Shown here: positions 8,715 through 15,971 of the stretch, in pieces | How the letters are laid out: each line of letters begins with the position of its first letter | Position numbering within the stretch: the first letter of the stretch is position 1 | Assembly (NCBI RefSeq): GCF_039832105.1 | Contig: NZ_JBDOHS010000006.1 | Span: 62,001 to 126,000 of the forward strand | Length of the DNA stretch: 64,000 nucleotides | Direction: 5' to 3' | Origin: Dorea_A sp016295505 | GTDB taxonomy: Bacteria; Bacillota; Clostridia; Lachnospirales; Lachnospiraceae | Translations under genes and position numbers: made by a program | Notes under the pieces: generated by a model | Told to the model about the DNA's origin: nothing | Databases searched by the model: none | Seen by the model: the letters and a program-made list of their open reading frames with translations, nothing else

Positions 8715-9896
8715 TTATTCAGCAATTTTTATTTTTCTGGATACCCCCAGTGCAATTCCCATTTCTGCCATCAGAAACAGTACCGATGTACCTCCGTAAC
8801 TGATAAACGGAAGCGTAATTCCCGTAGTCGGGATCAGATTAATTACAACCATCACATTCAGAATTACCTGCAGTGCGATATGTCCGAATATACCTGACAC
8901 AACCAGTGATCCGTACAGATCCGGTGCATTCTGAGCTATGAATAACAGCCTGTACAACAACATGCCAAAAAGTACCAGCACAATGATTGCACCAAACACA
9001 CCCAGTTCCTCACATATAATAGAAAGAATCATATCATTCTGCACTTCCGGGATAATCATCTTCTGCGCACTGTTACCAAGCCCTTTTCCAAAAAATCCTC
9101 CGGAACCGATCGCGTACAGCGCCTGCATGATCTGATACCCTCCGTCAGATGCATATTTTTCCGGATCCAGCCACACAAGAATTCTTCGAAGGCGGAAATT
9201 ACCACTGGTTTCCATCGCCATTCCCAGAAGCCTCGCTCCCACAATCGCGGCTGTCGCCCCGGCCACGGCCAGTATCACAAACAGTTTGGTCTTCGGATGA
9301 ACAACGAATATCATGATACAGGTGATTCCCATTACGATAATTGCAGTACTCAGATTATCCGTCAGGAACAGAACGCAGGCGGCTGAAAATCCTCCCCACA
9401 TCACCACCCTTGCCATTCCCTGCAAAGTCGTTATTTCCTTTCCCATTGTACAGATCAGGACCGGAATAAACAGAATCACTGCAATCTTTGCAATCTCGGA
9501 AGGCTGAAGCTGCTGGTCAAACGGGAGCCTGATCCATCTCTTTGCTCCATTTACCTCTTTTCCCAGAGGCGTCTTTACGAGCAGCATCAGAAAAATCGAT
9601 ATATAATAGATTCCTTTTGCCCATTTTATGTAATAATGATAATCTATTCTTGCGACAATAAACATGCCTGCAAATCCGGCAACACAGAAGACGATCTGCC
9701 TTTTAAAATAATGCATACTGTCTCCATAAGTGACCATTGCGCTATAAGCACTGGTACTGTACAGCATAACCAGTCCGAAGCACACAAGACAGATCAGCAC
9801 AGCAAGAAGACTGTAATCAAAAAAACGTATCTTTCCTGTTCCCGAACGTTTTACATTTGTTTTTTCATTGGTTTTTGTTCTCTGGTTTTTCGCCAT
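8715..9896 (-). CDS. FtsW/RodA/SpoVE family peptidoglycan polymerase (SEDS protein)
   Basis: SEDS-family membrane glycosyltransferase that polymerises lipid II with a class B PBP. The 393-residue protein has about ten membrane helices. Family motifs are KRWIRLPFDQQLQPSEIAK, ATSGNFRLRRILVWLDPE-like loop (ETSGNFRLRRILVWLDPEK), GNSAQKMIIPEVQNDMILS, and the C-terminal ITLPFISYGGTS. The last is the FtsW/SpoVE signature. The basic N-terminus is short. The start follows GGGAGTGTAATAAAT. It lies close to the dcw cluster and is divergent from cotJ, so SpoVE (sporulation) is as plausible as FtsW. Confidence 0.93.
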   Translation of the reverse strand: MAKNQRTKTNEKTNVKRSGTGKIRFFDYSLLAVLICLVCFGLVMLYSTSAYSAMVTYGDSMHYFKRQIVFCVAGFAGMFIVARIDYHYYIKWAKGIYYISIFLMLLVKTPLGKEVNGAKRWIRLPFDQQLQPSEIAKIAVILFIPVLICTMGKEITTLQGMARVVMWGGFSAACVLFLTDNLSTAIIVMGITCIMIFVVHPKTKLFVILAVAGATAAIVGARLLGMAMETSGNFRLRRILVWLDPEKYASDGGYQIMQALYAIGSGGFFGKGLGNSAQKMIIPEVQNDMILSIICEELGVFGAIIVLVLFGMLLYRLLFIAQNAPDLYGSLVVSGIFGHIALQVILNVMVVINLIPTTGITLPFISYGGTSVLFLMAEMGIALGVSRKIKIAE

Positions 9897-9962
9897 ATTT
9901 ATTACACTCCCATCTAATCGTATCTATTATACTCATATATCTCTGCAAAAACAACCATCTCA

Positions 9963-9991
9963 TTCACAACTTATGTGAATTTCCATACTAT
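9963..9991 (+). promoter_or_regulatory. Possible sigma-E promoter of the cotJ operon
   Basis: The -10-like CATACTAT (9984-9991) differs by one base from the sigma-E element CATACAAT. A weaker -35-like TTCACAAC sits at 9963-9970 (13-base spacer). cotJ is under sigma-E in Bacillus, so this is a reasonable candidate. The -35 match is poor. Confidence 0.45.
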
Positions 9992-10025
9992 ATTATTGCA
10001 AAGAATATTGAAAGGAGACGCAAAA

Positions 10026-10298
10026 ATGCCTGCATATCGTTATTCCACACCAGACTATACCCATCGCGGCAGCGGTCATTCAAGATCTTCCATGCCGCCA
10101 CGTTCTTCTGCTCCCGCCACTCCCTGCTGCAGAGAGCAGACTGCTTCTGATACGCTGAAATCTCTTCCGCTTGCCATGGCATACATTCCCTGGCAGCAAT
10201 GGCGTTCATTATATGAAGCAGAAAAAGGATTCTGCCTTGGAACTATATTCGCAGAACTGGATATGCCATTTCATGGGAAAGGGGGATGCTGTCGATGA
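10026..10298 (+). CDS. cotJA: CotJA, spore coat-associated protein
   Basis: Small mother-cell spore coat protein. The 90-residue protein ends with the recognisable CotJA core LAMAYIPWQQWRSLYEAEKGFCLGTIFAELDMPF, where 'AYIPWQ' and 'GTIFAELDMPF' are family signatures, followed by a Gly/Cys-rich tail. The N-terminus is Ser/Pro/Arg-rich. ATG at 10026 follows GAAAGGAGACGCAAAA. Its stop overlaps the start region of cotJB. Expected to be expressed by sigma-E in the mother cell. Confidence 0.92.
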   Translation: MPAYRYSTPDYTHRGSGHSRSSMPPRSSAPATPCCREQTASDTLKSLPLAMAYIPWQQWRSLYEAEKGFCLGTIFAELDMPFHGKGGCCR

Positions 10299-10564
10299 AC
10301 GAAAAAAAACCCTGCCGCAAAGAACTGATGGACTGGATCAATATTGTAAGTTTTGCTGCAGATGATGCAAAGTTGTTTCTTGATACTCATCCCTGCGATC
10401 AGGATGCCCTTGAATATTTTAATGAATTTAAATGTCAGCGTGTTCAGGCATTAAATGAATATGCAAAATACTATGGTCCCCTTACACTGGATACTGCCGA
10501 CAGCCAGACTGAACGCTGGAACTGGATCAATGATCCATGGCCATGGCAGGAAGGAGGATGCTGA
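10295..10564 (+). CDS. cotJB: CotJB, spore coat-associated protein
   Basis: Small spore coat protein of 89 residues that acts with CotJA and CotJC. Family features are LMDWINIVSFAADDAKLFLDTHP, 'ALEYFNEF' and the C-terminal WNWINDPWPWQ. The ATG at 10295 is preferred over 10286 because the GGGGG ribosome site (~10280) is correctly spaced for it. It overlaps the last codons of cotJA, and cotJC begins three bases after its stop. Confidence 0.92.
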   Translation: MNEKKPCRKELMDWINIVSFAADDAKLFLDTHPCDQDALEYFNEFKCQRVQALNEYAKYYGPLTLDTADSQTERWNWINDPWPWQEGGC

Positions 10565-10567
10565 TCT

Positions 10568-10708
10568 ATGTGGAATTACGAAAAACGTCTGCAATATCCT
10601 GTAAAAATCACGCAAACTAATCCCCGGATTGCTCAGATTATTATTACGCAATTTGGAGGTCCAAATGGCATGTCAACATTATTTGTTCCGAAAAAAATAC
10701 AAAAATAA
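10568..10708 (+). CDS. cotJC: CotJC, 5' segment of a split gene (N-terminal 29 codons plus element-derived tail)
   Basis: ATG at 10568 follows GGAAGGAGGATGCTGATCT. The 46-residue reading frame starts MWNYEKRLQYPVKI, the N-terminus of CotJC, a manganese-catalase-family spore coat protein. Codons 1-29 are CotJC. From codon 30 the sequence enters GGAGGTCC (10655), and soon after it runs into unrelated sequence of the inserted element, ending at TAA 10708. The missing C-terminal 172 codons lie at 13465-13983. Joining the two at the repeat gives ...TQFGGPDGELAASMRYL..., the normal CotJC sequence in frame. In the unrearranged state only this short peptide can be made. Confidence 0.93.
   Translation: MWNYEKRLQYPVKITQTNPRIAQIIITQFGGPNGMSTLFVPKKIQK
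10655..10671 (+). repeat. Left attachment site: core plus inner arm
   Basis: Core GGAGGTCC at 10655-10662 is followed by AA and the inner arm ATGGCAT (10665-10671). The arm is the exact reverse complement of the right-end arm. The core centre (10658/10659) would be the crossover point. Confidence 0.85.
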
Positions 10709-10731
10709 TCCATTTTTCGCCATATTTCTTG

Positions 10732-10761
10732 TAGACATTTCACACATTCCACCGATATAAT
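10732..10761 (+). promoter_or_regulatory. Sigma-A-type promoter of the SulP gene
   Basis: -35 TAGACA (10732-10737), 18-base spacer, -10 TATAAT (10756-10761). It lies inside the element, ~50 bases before the SulP start, so the cargo gene does not depend on the cotJ promoter. Confidence 0.75.
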
Positions 10762-10813
10762 GAAAAAAGACTGACGGAAGAAAAAGTCAAAAAAGGAGAA
10801 TAATGGAAGAAAT

Positions 10814-12484
10814 ATGGAAAAAATGCAGCCCATGTTGTTTACAACACTAAAAAACTACAAGAAAGAACAATTCGTTAAGGATGTGATTGCCGGTATAATT
10901 GTAGCGATCATAGCGCTACCGTTATCCATTGCACTTGCACTTGCATCAGGGGTAGGTCCCGAGCAGGGAATCTATACAGCCATCATTGCCGGCTTCGTCA
11001 TCTCTCTGCTTGGCGGAAGTCACGTACAGATTGCAGGTCCTACCGCAGCCTTCGCTACCATCGTCGCAGGCATCGTGGCCGAAAGTGGAATGGACGGCCT
11101 GATTCTTGCAACCATACTTGCCGGTGTCATACTGGTTCTGATGGGAATTTGTCACTTTGGTTCACTGATCAAATTCATCCCATTCACGATCACCACCGGA
11201 TTCACTTCCGGAATTGCTGTTACGATCGTGATCGGTCAGCTGAAAGATTTCTTCGGAGTTACTTATCCGAAAGGAATGCCCGTCATCGAAACAACCGAAA
11301 AACTAAAGGCTTTTATCAAAGGCTTTTCCACTTTCAATACAGATGCTCTCATCGTAGGACTGATCTGTCTTGTCATATTAATCGTGATCCCCAGGTTCAC
11401 AGAAAAGATTCCTGCCTCTTTGATTGCCGTAATCGCGGGAATTCTGATGGTTAAATTGCTTCCTCTGAAAGTCAATACCATAGGAGATCTATATACGATC
11501 AACAGTTCTCTTCCGACCCTTCATATTCCACAGATTAACTTTGAAATGATCCGTATCGCACTGCCAAATGCTTTTACGATCGCAATTCTCGCTGCAATAG
11601 AATCACTTCTTTCCTGTGTGGTTGCGGACGGAATGATTACCGAACAACACCGTTCAGACATGGAACTTGTAGCCCAGGGCGCCGGAAACATAGCTTCTGC
11701 TCTTTTTGGCGGAATCCCTGCCACAGGTGCAATCGCCCGAACTGCTGCCAATGTAAAAAACGGCGGCCGAACCCCTGTTGCCGGAATGGTACATGCGGTC
11801 ACACTGCTTCTTGTATTAATGATACTGATGCCTTATGCAGGACTGATTCCAATGCCGACCATTGCAGCCATCCTGTTTATGGTTGCGTACAATATGTGCC
11901 AGTGGAGAACTTTCCTTCATCTTTTAAAAACGGCCCCCAAAAGCGATAATGCTGTTCTGATTGCCACATTTCTTCTGACAGTACTCTTCGATCTGGTAGT
12001 TGCAATCGAAATAGGAATGCTCATTTCCTGCCTGCTCTTTATGAAACGGATGAGCGATGAGACAGAACTGAAAAGCTGGAAACGTGCAGATGAATTTTCC
12101 ACGGAGAAAGAAGCAGCCGAGCAAAATATGCTCCGCCATATTCCTGCTTCGATCAGTGTTTATGAAATCACCGGACCATTATTCTTTGGCGCCGCAGATA
12201 CCATCAAACAGATCAGCGTAAAGGACGGAACCCGCTGCCTGATCATCCGTATGCGAAGCGTCCCTTCCGTAGACAGCACTGCCATGAATGCCCTTTCCGG
12301 ACTCTGTGACTACTGCAAAAAGCATGACATTACCTTAATCCTGTCTCATGTGAACAAACAGCCAATGCGTGCCATGGAAAAAGCCGGCCTGCTCGATCAG
12401 ATCGGCCGCAAAAACTTCCGCCGCAATATCAACGCTTCTATCGAATACGCAGAAGCCATCGTCAACGAAGCTTCTGAAAAATAA
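10814..12484 (+). CDS. SulP (SLC26) family inorganic anion transporter with STAS domain
   Basis: Membrane transporter of the sulfate/bicarbonate/anion permease family. The 556-residue protein begins with the cytoplasmic segment KNYKKEQFVKDVIAGIIVAI. It has the family loop IALPLSIALALASGVGPEQGIYTAII, about 12-14 helices, and NIASALFGGIPATGAIARTAANV. A C-terminal STAS domain (~430-545, SVPSVDSTAMNALSGL) follows. Substrate (sulfate, bicarbonate or another anion) cannot be told from sequence. A GGAG site lies 13 bases before the chosen ATG. It has its own promoter and is the only cargo of the cotJC element. After excision it would be left on the circle. Confidence 0.92.
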   Translation: MEKMQPMLFTTLKNYKKEQFVKDVIAGIIVAIIALPLSIALALASGVGPEQGIYTAIIAGFVISLLGGSHVQIAGPTAAFATIVAGIVAESGMDGLILATILAGVILVLMGICHFGSLIKFIPFTITTGFTSGIAVTIVIGQLKDFFGVTYPKGMPVIETTEKLKAFIKGFSTFNTDALIVGLICLVILIVIPRFTEKIPASLIAVIAGILMVKLLPLKVNTIGDLYTINSSLPTLHIPQINFEMIRIALPNAFTIAILAAIESLLSCVVADGMITEQHRSDMELVAQGAGNIASALFGGIPATGAIARTAANVKNGGRTPVAGMVHAVTLLLVLMILMPYAGLIPMPTIAAILFMVAYNMCQWRTFLHLLKTAPKSDNAVLIATFLLTVLFDLVVAIEIGMLISCLLFMKRMSDETELKSWKRADEFSTEKEAAEQNMLRHIPASISVYEITGPLFFGAADTIKQISVKDGTRCLIIRMRSVPSVDSTAMNALSGLCDYCKKHDITLILSHVNKQPMRAMEKAGLLDQIGRKNFRRNINASIEYAEAIVNEASEK

Positions 12485-12504
12485 ATAAAGAATCTTTATT
12501 TTAC

Positions 12505-12551
12505 CGTGCAGTTTTAACATCCATGTTTCCCATGCCTGTTAAAACTGCACG
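12505..12551. terminator. Perfect 15-bp inverted repeat between convergent genes
   Basis: The arms CGTGCAGTTTTAACA (12505-12519) and its exact reverse complement (12537-12551) enclose 17 bases. It lies between the SulP stop and the recombinase stop. The plus-strand side is followed by a T-rich stretch, so a bidirectional terminator is the likely role. A second AT-rich hairpin (12483-12502) precedes it. Confidence 0.7.
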
Positions 12552-12555
12552 CTTT

Positions 12556-13401
12556 CTATTTCTCATCCTGCATTTTTCTCTGCGCTTTCCCAAAAAGCTC
12601 TTCTGAGATAATCGGCAAATGTTCTCCCCTTACAATCCGAACCTGTTCTTTCTGATAGTACCTGTCACAGCTTACTTTTCCTCCTGTCCCTCTTCTCAAC
12701 TTTCCCGTATACACCGGATTCATCAGGATATATTTTACACTTCTCTTTTCAAAACGCTTTCCTCGTATCGTCCGGATTTCCATAGCATTCAGCCACTTTG
12801 CAATCTGGCTGCAGGACATCCCTTCTACAAATTGCTCAAATATCTTTTGAACAACCGGCGCTCTCGTTTCATCTATTTCAAAGTGGCTTTCTCCCATTCT
12901 GTACCCAAACGGGGGAACGGATACCACTCCACCTCTGGAAAACTTTTCATTCATCCCCCGTTTTACTTCCTGCGCCAGATTAATGGAATAATATTCATCC
13001 ATGGCTTCCAGCAACGCCTCAATCAGAATAGAGGTCGGATCATCTGAAAGCTGTTCTGTAATCGACACGACATCAATCCCACATTCCTTCCGAAGCATGG
13101 ACTTATATAGAATGCTGTCCTGACGGCTTCTTGCAAATCGCGAGAATTTCCATACCAGTATGACATCAAAGGGTCTGGGCTTCTTTTTGGCATCACTGAT
13201 CATTTTCATAAAATCAGGTCGCTTCCTGGCATATTTCCCGCTGACTCCCATATCCACATAAATATACTGATCCGGCAGGTCTATCTGATGGCGGTCCGCG
13301 TATTCCCTGATCTTTCTGATCTGGCTGTCAGGCGAATACTCCAGTTGATCTTCTGTGGATACCCGCACATAGGCGGCCCCCGTCTGCACATGTTTTACCA
13401 T
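12556..13401 (-). CDS. Short serine recombinase (resolvase plus recombinase domain, no coiled coil)
   Basis: Site-specific serine recombinase. The resolvase domain (~8-150) has YVRVSTEDQ with the nucleophile Ser15 and the KFSRFARSRQD motif. A Recombinase domain (~160-255) follows, with PPFGYRM, APVVQKIFEQFVEGMSCSQIAKWLN and RGKRFEKRSVKYILMNPVYTG. The protein stops at 281 residues, just after HLPIISEELFGKAQRKM. Typical large serine recombinases such as SpoIVCA continue for ~150-250 more residues (zinc ribbon, coiled coil). A clean TAG ends the frame, and nothing suggests a frameshift in the bases shown. ATG 13401 has only a weak ribosome site. It is transcribed away from the right end and is the likely enzyme that joins cotJC. 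Confidence 0.92.
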   Translation of the reverse strand: MVKHVQTGAAYVRVSTEDQLEYSPDSQIRKIREYADRHQIDLPDQYIYVDMGVSGKYARKRPDFMKMISDAKKKPRPFDVILVWKFSRFARSRQDSILYKSMLRKECGIDVVSITEQLSDDPTSILIEALLEAMDEYYSINLAQEVKRGMNEKFSRGGVVSVPPFGYRMGESHFEIDETRAPVVQKIFEQFVEGMSCSQIAKWLNAMEIRTIRGKRFEKRSVKYILMNPVYTGKLRRGTGGKVSCDRYYQKEQVRIVRGEHLPIISEELFGKAQRKMQDEK

Positions 13402-13430
13402 TTTATATCATCCGCTCTGCTTTTCGATAT

Positions 13431-13460
13431 ACTTTATTCTCCATCACAGGAAAATATGCC
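13431..13460 (-). promoter_or_regulatory. Possible sigma-E promoter of the recombinase
   Basis: On the minus strand GGCATATT (13453-13460) fits the sigma-E -35 pattern. After 14 bases AATAAAGT (13431-13438) matches five of eight positions of CATACAAT. It lies just inside the right end, ~30 bases before the recombinase ATG. Mother-cell expression would match known skin recombinase control. Suggestive only. Confidence 0.4.
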
Positions 13461-13472
13461 ATCGGGAGGTCC
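13456..13472 (-). repeat. Right attachment site: inner arm plus core
   Basis: Inner arm ATGCCAT (13456-13462), CG, then core GGAGGTCC (13465-13472; the G at 13464 also precedes it). The core is in the same orientation as the left copy, so recombination gives excision, not inversion. Confidence 0.85.
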
Positions 13473-13983
13473 GGATGGTGAACTCGCCGCTTCCATGAGA
13501 TATCTGGCACAGAGATATACCATGCCATATCGGGAGGTTACCGGGGTACTCACGGATATCGGAACCGAAGAACTCGCCCACATGGAGATGATCTGCGCCA
13601 TCGTCCATCAGCTGACCAGAAATCTGTCCCCGGAGGAGATTGAAAAATCCGGTTTTGATAAATATTATGTCGATCATACTCTGGCACTCTGGCCTCAGTC
13701 TGCCGGCGGCACTCCATGGACTGCAACTTACTTTCAGTCCAAAGGAGATCCCATCACAGATCTTCATGAAGATATGGCGGCTGAACAAAAAGCCCGGACG
13801 ACTTATGATAACATCCTTCGTCTGGTAAAAGATCCCGAGATCTGTGACCCCATTCGTTTTCTGCGCCAGCGGGAAATCGTTCACTACCAGCGTTTCGGTG
13901 AAAGTCTGAGAATCGTCCAGGATCATCTTGACAGTAAGAACTTTTATGCAATTAATCCGGAATTCGACTCAAACTGTAAGTAA
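13465..13983 (+). CDS. cotJC: CotJC, 3' segment of a split gene (C-terminal 172 codons)
   Basis: Reading frame GGPDGELAASMRYLAQRYTMPYREV onward to TAA at 13981-13983 is the body of CotJC, a manganese-catalase-like ferritin-fold coat protein. Recognisable parts are TDIGTEELAHMEMI (metal-ligand Glu and His), YVDHTLALWPQSAGGTPWTATY, KGDPITDLHEDMAAEQKARTTYDN and RFLRQREIVHYQRF. No start codon or ribosome site belongs to it; in-frame codons upstream of 13465 are element sequence. Fused to codons 1-29 at 10568 it makes a 201-residue protein, close to the usual ~190. All metal-binding features are intact, which argues against long-standing decay. Confidence 0.93.
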   Translation, partial: GGPDGELAASMRYLAQRYTMPYREVTGVLTDIGTEELAHMEMICAIVHQLTRNLSPEEIEKSGFDKYYVDHTLALWPQSAGGTPWTATYFQSKGDPITDLHEDMAAEQKARTTYDNILRLVKDPEICDPIRFLRQREIVHYQRFGESLRIVQDHLDSKNFYAINPEFDSNCK

Positions 13984-13992
13984 AACAAAAAA

Positions 13993-14032
13993 ACAGTCGA
14001 TTCATAACTGAAACTTGTTATGAATCGACTGT
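13993..14032. terminator. Bidirectional terminator, 16-bp perfect stem
   Basis: The arms 13993-14008 and 14017-14032 are perfect reverse complements with an 8-base loop. On the minus strand they lead into T-rich sequence (13983-13992), serving the zinc-ribbon gene; the plus strand serves cotJC. Confidence 0.85.
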
Positions 14033-14039
14033 CAGTATT

Positions 14040-14471
14040 TTATCTCAGCAGCATGAATGCGATCAGAGCAGCTACCACAACAATTGCAATTGCAAGAATA
14101 ATAATTGGTGCTTTTGACATTCCCGGCTCGTCATCGTCATCATAATCATAATCATCATCGATGTCATCGTAAAGATCATCCTCTAACTCTTCTTTACGTT
14201 TCGGCTTCGGCGCCGGTTTTGACTTTTTCTTCTTTCTGTCATCTTCTACAGAAAGAAGCTCATCATACGCATCGCGCATCTCTTTCTCACGCTTTTCCCG
14301 CACTTTCTTTGGTGGTATGTTAGAATATTTCTTTTCCTCTTCTTCCGCGCTCTCCGTTTTCTTCTGAGCCTTCTGAGGCATTTTAAATTTCTTTTTACAG
14401 TTATAGCATAACAGATAATTCGGATCTTTCTTTCCCGGCCGTAATTCCTGACCACATATTGGACATTTCAT
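14040..14471 (-). CDS. Zinc-ribbon membrane protein, function unknown
   Basis: The 143-residue protein starts with a four-cysteine zinc ribbon (MKCPICGQEL...LLCYNCKKKFK). It continues as a highly charged Lys/Glu linker and an Asp/Tyr run (DDLYDDIDDDYDYDDDDE, ~98-117). It ends in one C-terminal membrane helix (PIIILAIAIVVVAALIAFMLL). A C-terminal tail anchor with a cytoplasmic zinc ribbon is expected. The ATG follows GGAGGGGCAGGTTCTG. I cannot assign a function. Confidence 0.75.
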   Translation of the reverse strand: MKCPICGQELRPGKKDPNYLLCYNCKKKFKMPQKAQKKTESAEEEEKKYSNIPPKKVREKREKEMRDAYDELLSVEDDRKKKKSKPAPKPKRKEELEDDLYDDIDDDYDYDDDDEPGMSKAPIIILAIAIVVVAALIAFMLLR

Positions 14472-14598
14472 CAGAACCTGCCCCTCCTCACAATGTAATA
14501 ATTTCGCTGACTATGCTGTATCCAGCATCCACATACATTGTAATTATACTACAACCAGATACAAATATCAAAAAAACTTTACATATTTTGCAAAAAAT

Positions 14599-15876
14599 TT
14601 ACCTCTGCTGTTCTCCCAGTGTCACTTCAACATCCTTCTTATCATACTCGCCATTTTTTTCCGGTATCTGTATCGTCAGAGTAACCTTTTCTCCTATTCT
14701 GTAGTACTGAAGCTGTTCCTGCAAAGCCTCCATACTGTCAACTGTTGTTCCATTAATGGCAGTGATGACAGACCCTTTTGTCAAACCAGCTTTTTCTGCA
14801 CCTGTTCCGGAAAGCACTTCTGATATATATACACCCGTCGGCATATTATACATCTGAGCACTGTCATCCGTAACATCGACTCCCTTAATTCCGATATATC
14901 CTCTTTCTTCTTCTGCTACTTTCGTCTTCGTTTCCTGATTCATCAGATTGGTGATGATATCACTTGCATCAGAAATCGGGATTGCATATCCGATACCTTC
15001 TACCTGTTCCTGTGCTATTTTCGCAGAGTTGATACCGATCACTTCTCCGTTTGCATTCAACAGAGCACCACCACTGTTTCCAGGATTGATCGCTGCATCA
15101 GTCTGAATAAGCTTACCGTCATAGCTTTCGATGGAACGATTCGTTGCAGAGATGATACCGGTCGTCACGGACTGCCCATACCCCAGTGCATTTCCGATTG
15201 CAATCGCAGGTTCTCCGACCTGAAGTTCTGTAGAATCTCCCAAAGTTGCCACTGCAATCTCGTCCATTGTAGAATCCTTGACGTTCTCCAGAGGAACGGC
15301 TACAACCGCCAGATCCTTATCCGGATTGGTTCCTTTGATATTCGCTTCTACACTTTCTTCATCTATAAAAGATACCGTAAGTGTATCACTACCTTCTACT
15401 ACATGGTTGTTGGTCACAATCAGCAGTTCGTCATCATTCTGTCCAATGATAATTCCGGAACCGGCACTCTCACTCTGCTGTTCCTGAATCCCGCCAAAGA
15501 AGCTCTGCACCTGCTGAACACTCATACTGGTAATAGATACGACTGACGGCATTGTATTTTTCACAATCTGTGCAATATCCGTCGTTACAGTCGTACCGGA
15601 AGAAGTCGTCAGCTTTGTGCTGTTCGCAGTTGTGGTTGTCTTTGCCTGTTTGTCACTTGTATCGGAAATTGTCTCTTTTCCGGTAATCTTACCGGCAATG
15701 ATATTGCTGGTCTGAAATGCCGCACTGGCAACCAGCCCAAAGATCAGTCCAAGACATGCAGCCTGTACCCATCTCGGTACCTTCCTTTTCTTCTTCTCTT
15801 CCATTGGCTCTTCATAATTCATATTCTGACCTGAAGATTCCTGATCTGATGTATAGTAATTATATTGATTTTCCAT
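14599..15876 (-). CDS. htrA: HtrA/DegP-type membrane serine protease with PDZ domain
   Basis: Membrane-anchored quality-control protease of the cell surface. It has one helix near residues 37-55, a Thr/Ser-rich linker, a trypsin-like domain (~100-305) and a PDZ domain (~325-415). The catalytic triad is visible: His158 in NNHVVEG, Asp188 in KDLAVVAV, Ser268 in GNSGGAL. The ATG at 15876 is preferred because AAAGGGG lies eight bases upstream; an in-frame ATG 18 bases earlier overlaps that site. Length (425 aa) and order match Bacillus HtrA/YyxA. Usually induced by envelope stress. Confidence 0.95.
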   Translation of the reverse strand: MENQYNYYTSDQESSGQNMNYEEPMEEKKKRKVPRWVQAACLGLIFGLVASAAFQTSNIIAGKITGKETISDTSDKQAKTTTTANSTKLTTSSGTTVTTDIAQIVKNTMPSVVSITSMSVQQVQSFFGGIQEQQSESAGSGIIIGQNDDELLIVTNNHVVEGSDTLTVSFIDEESVEANIKGTNPDKDLAVVAVPLENVKDSTMDEIAVATLGDSTELQVGEPAIAIGNALGYGQSVTTGIISATNRSIESYDGKLIQTDAAINPGNSGGALLNANGEVIGINSAKIAQEQVEGIGYAIPISDASDIITNLMNQETKTKVAEEERGYIGIKGVDVTDDSAQMYNMPTGVYISEVLSGTGAEKAGLTKGSVITAINGTTVDSMEALQEQLQYYRIGEKVTLTIQIPEKNGEYDKKDVEVTLGEQQR

Positions 15877-15971
15877 ATCTATGGCCCCTTTCATCTTTCT
15901 ATGTTTGTAGTGTACCTCGAAATTGTGATGAAAGTGTGATGAAAATGCAGAAATTAGGTGAAGAAAAAGAG

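Larger units (their letters stand above)
10655..13472. mobile_element. 2.81-kb serine-recombinase element interrupting cotJC (skin-like intervening sequence)
   Basis: The element is bounded by direct 8-bp repeats GGAGGTCC (10655-10662 and 13465-13472); unit length 2,810 bp. It holds a SulP transporter gene (plus strand) and a short serine recombinase gene (minus strand) that converge on an inverted repeat. Excision between the repeats restores cotJC exactly. Joining its inner ends gives ATGCCAT-12 bases-ATGGCAT, a dyad centred on the core, as in serine-integrase attP sites. No capsid, replication, relaxase or transposase gene is present. The architecture resembles sigK-skin. Whether it excises during sporulation is inference. 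Confidence 0.9.

Noticed and set aside
12505..12551. Perfect inverted repeat as recombinase attachment site
   Set aside because: It lies mid-element between convergent gene ends, and the true borders are fixed by the cotJC frame; a terminator is simpler.
13288..13464. Open frame leading into cotJC 3' part, with several ATG codons
   Set aside because: It is element sequence antisense to the recombinase start, has no ribosome site, and only continues the cotJC frame by chance.
10655..13472. Element as a prophage remnant or ordinary transposon
   Set aside because: No phage, transposase or conjugation genes; ends lack the terminal inverted repeats of DDE transposons and instead fit serine-recombinase sites.
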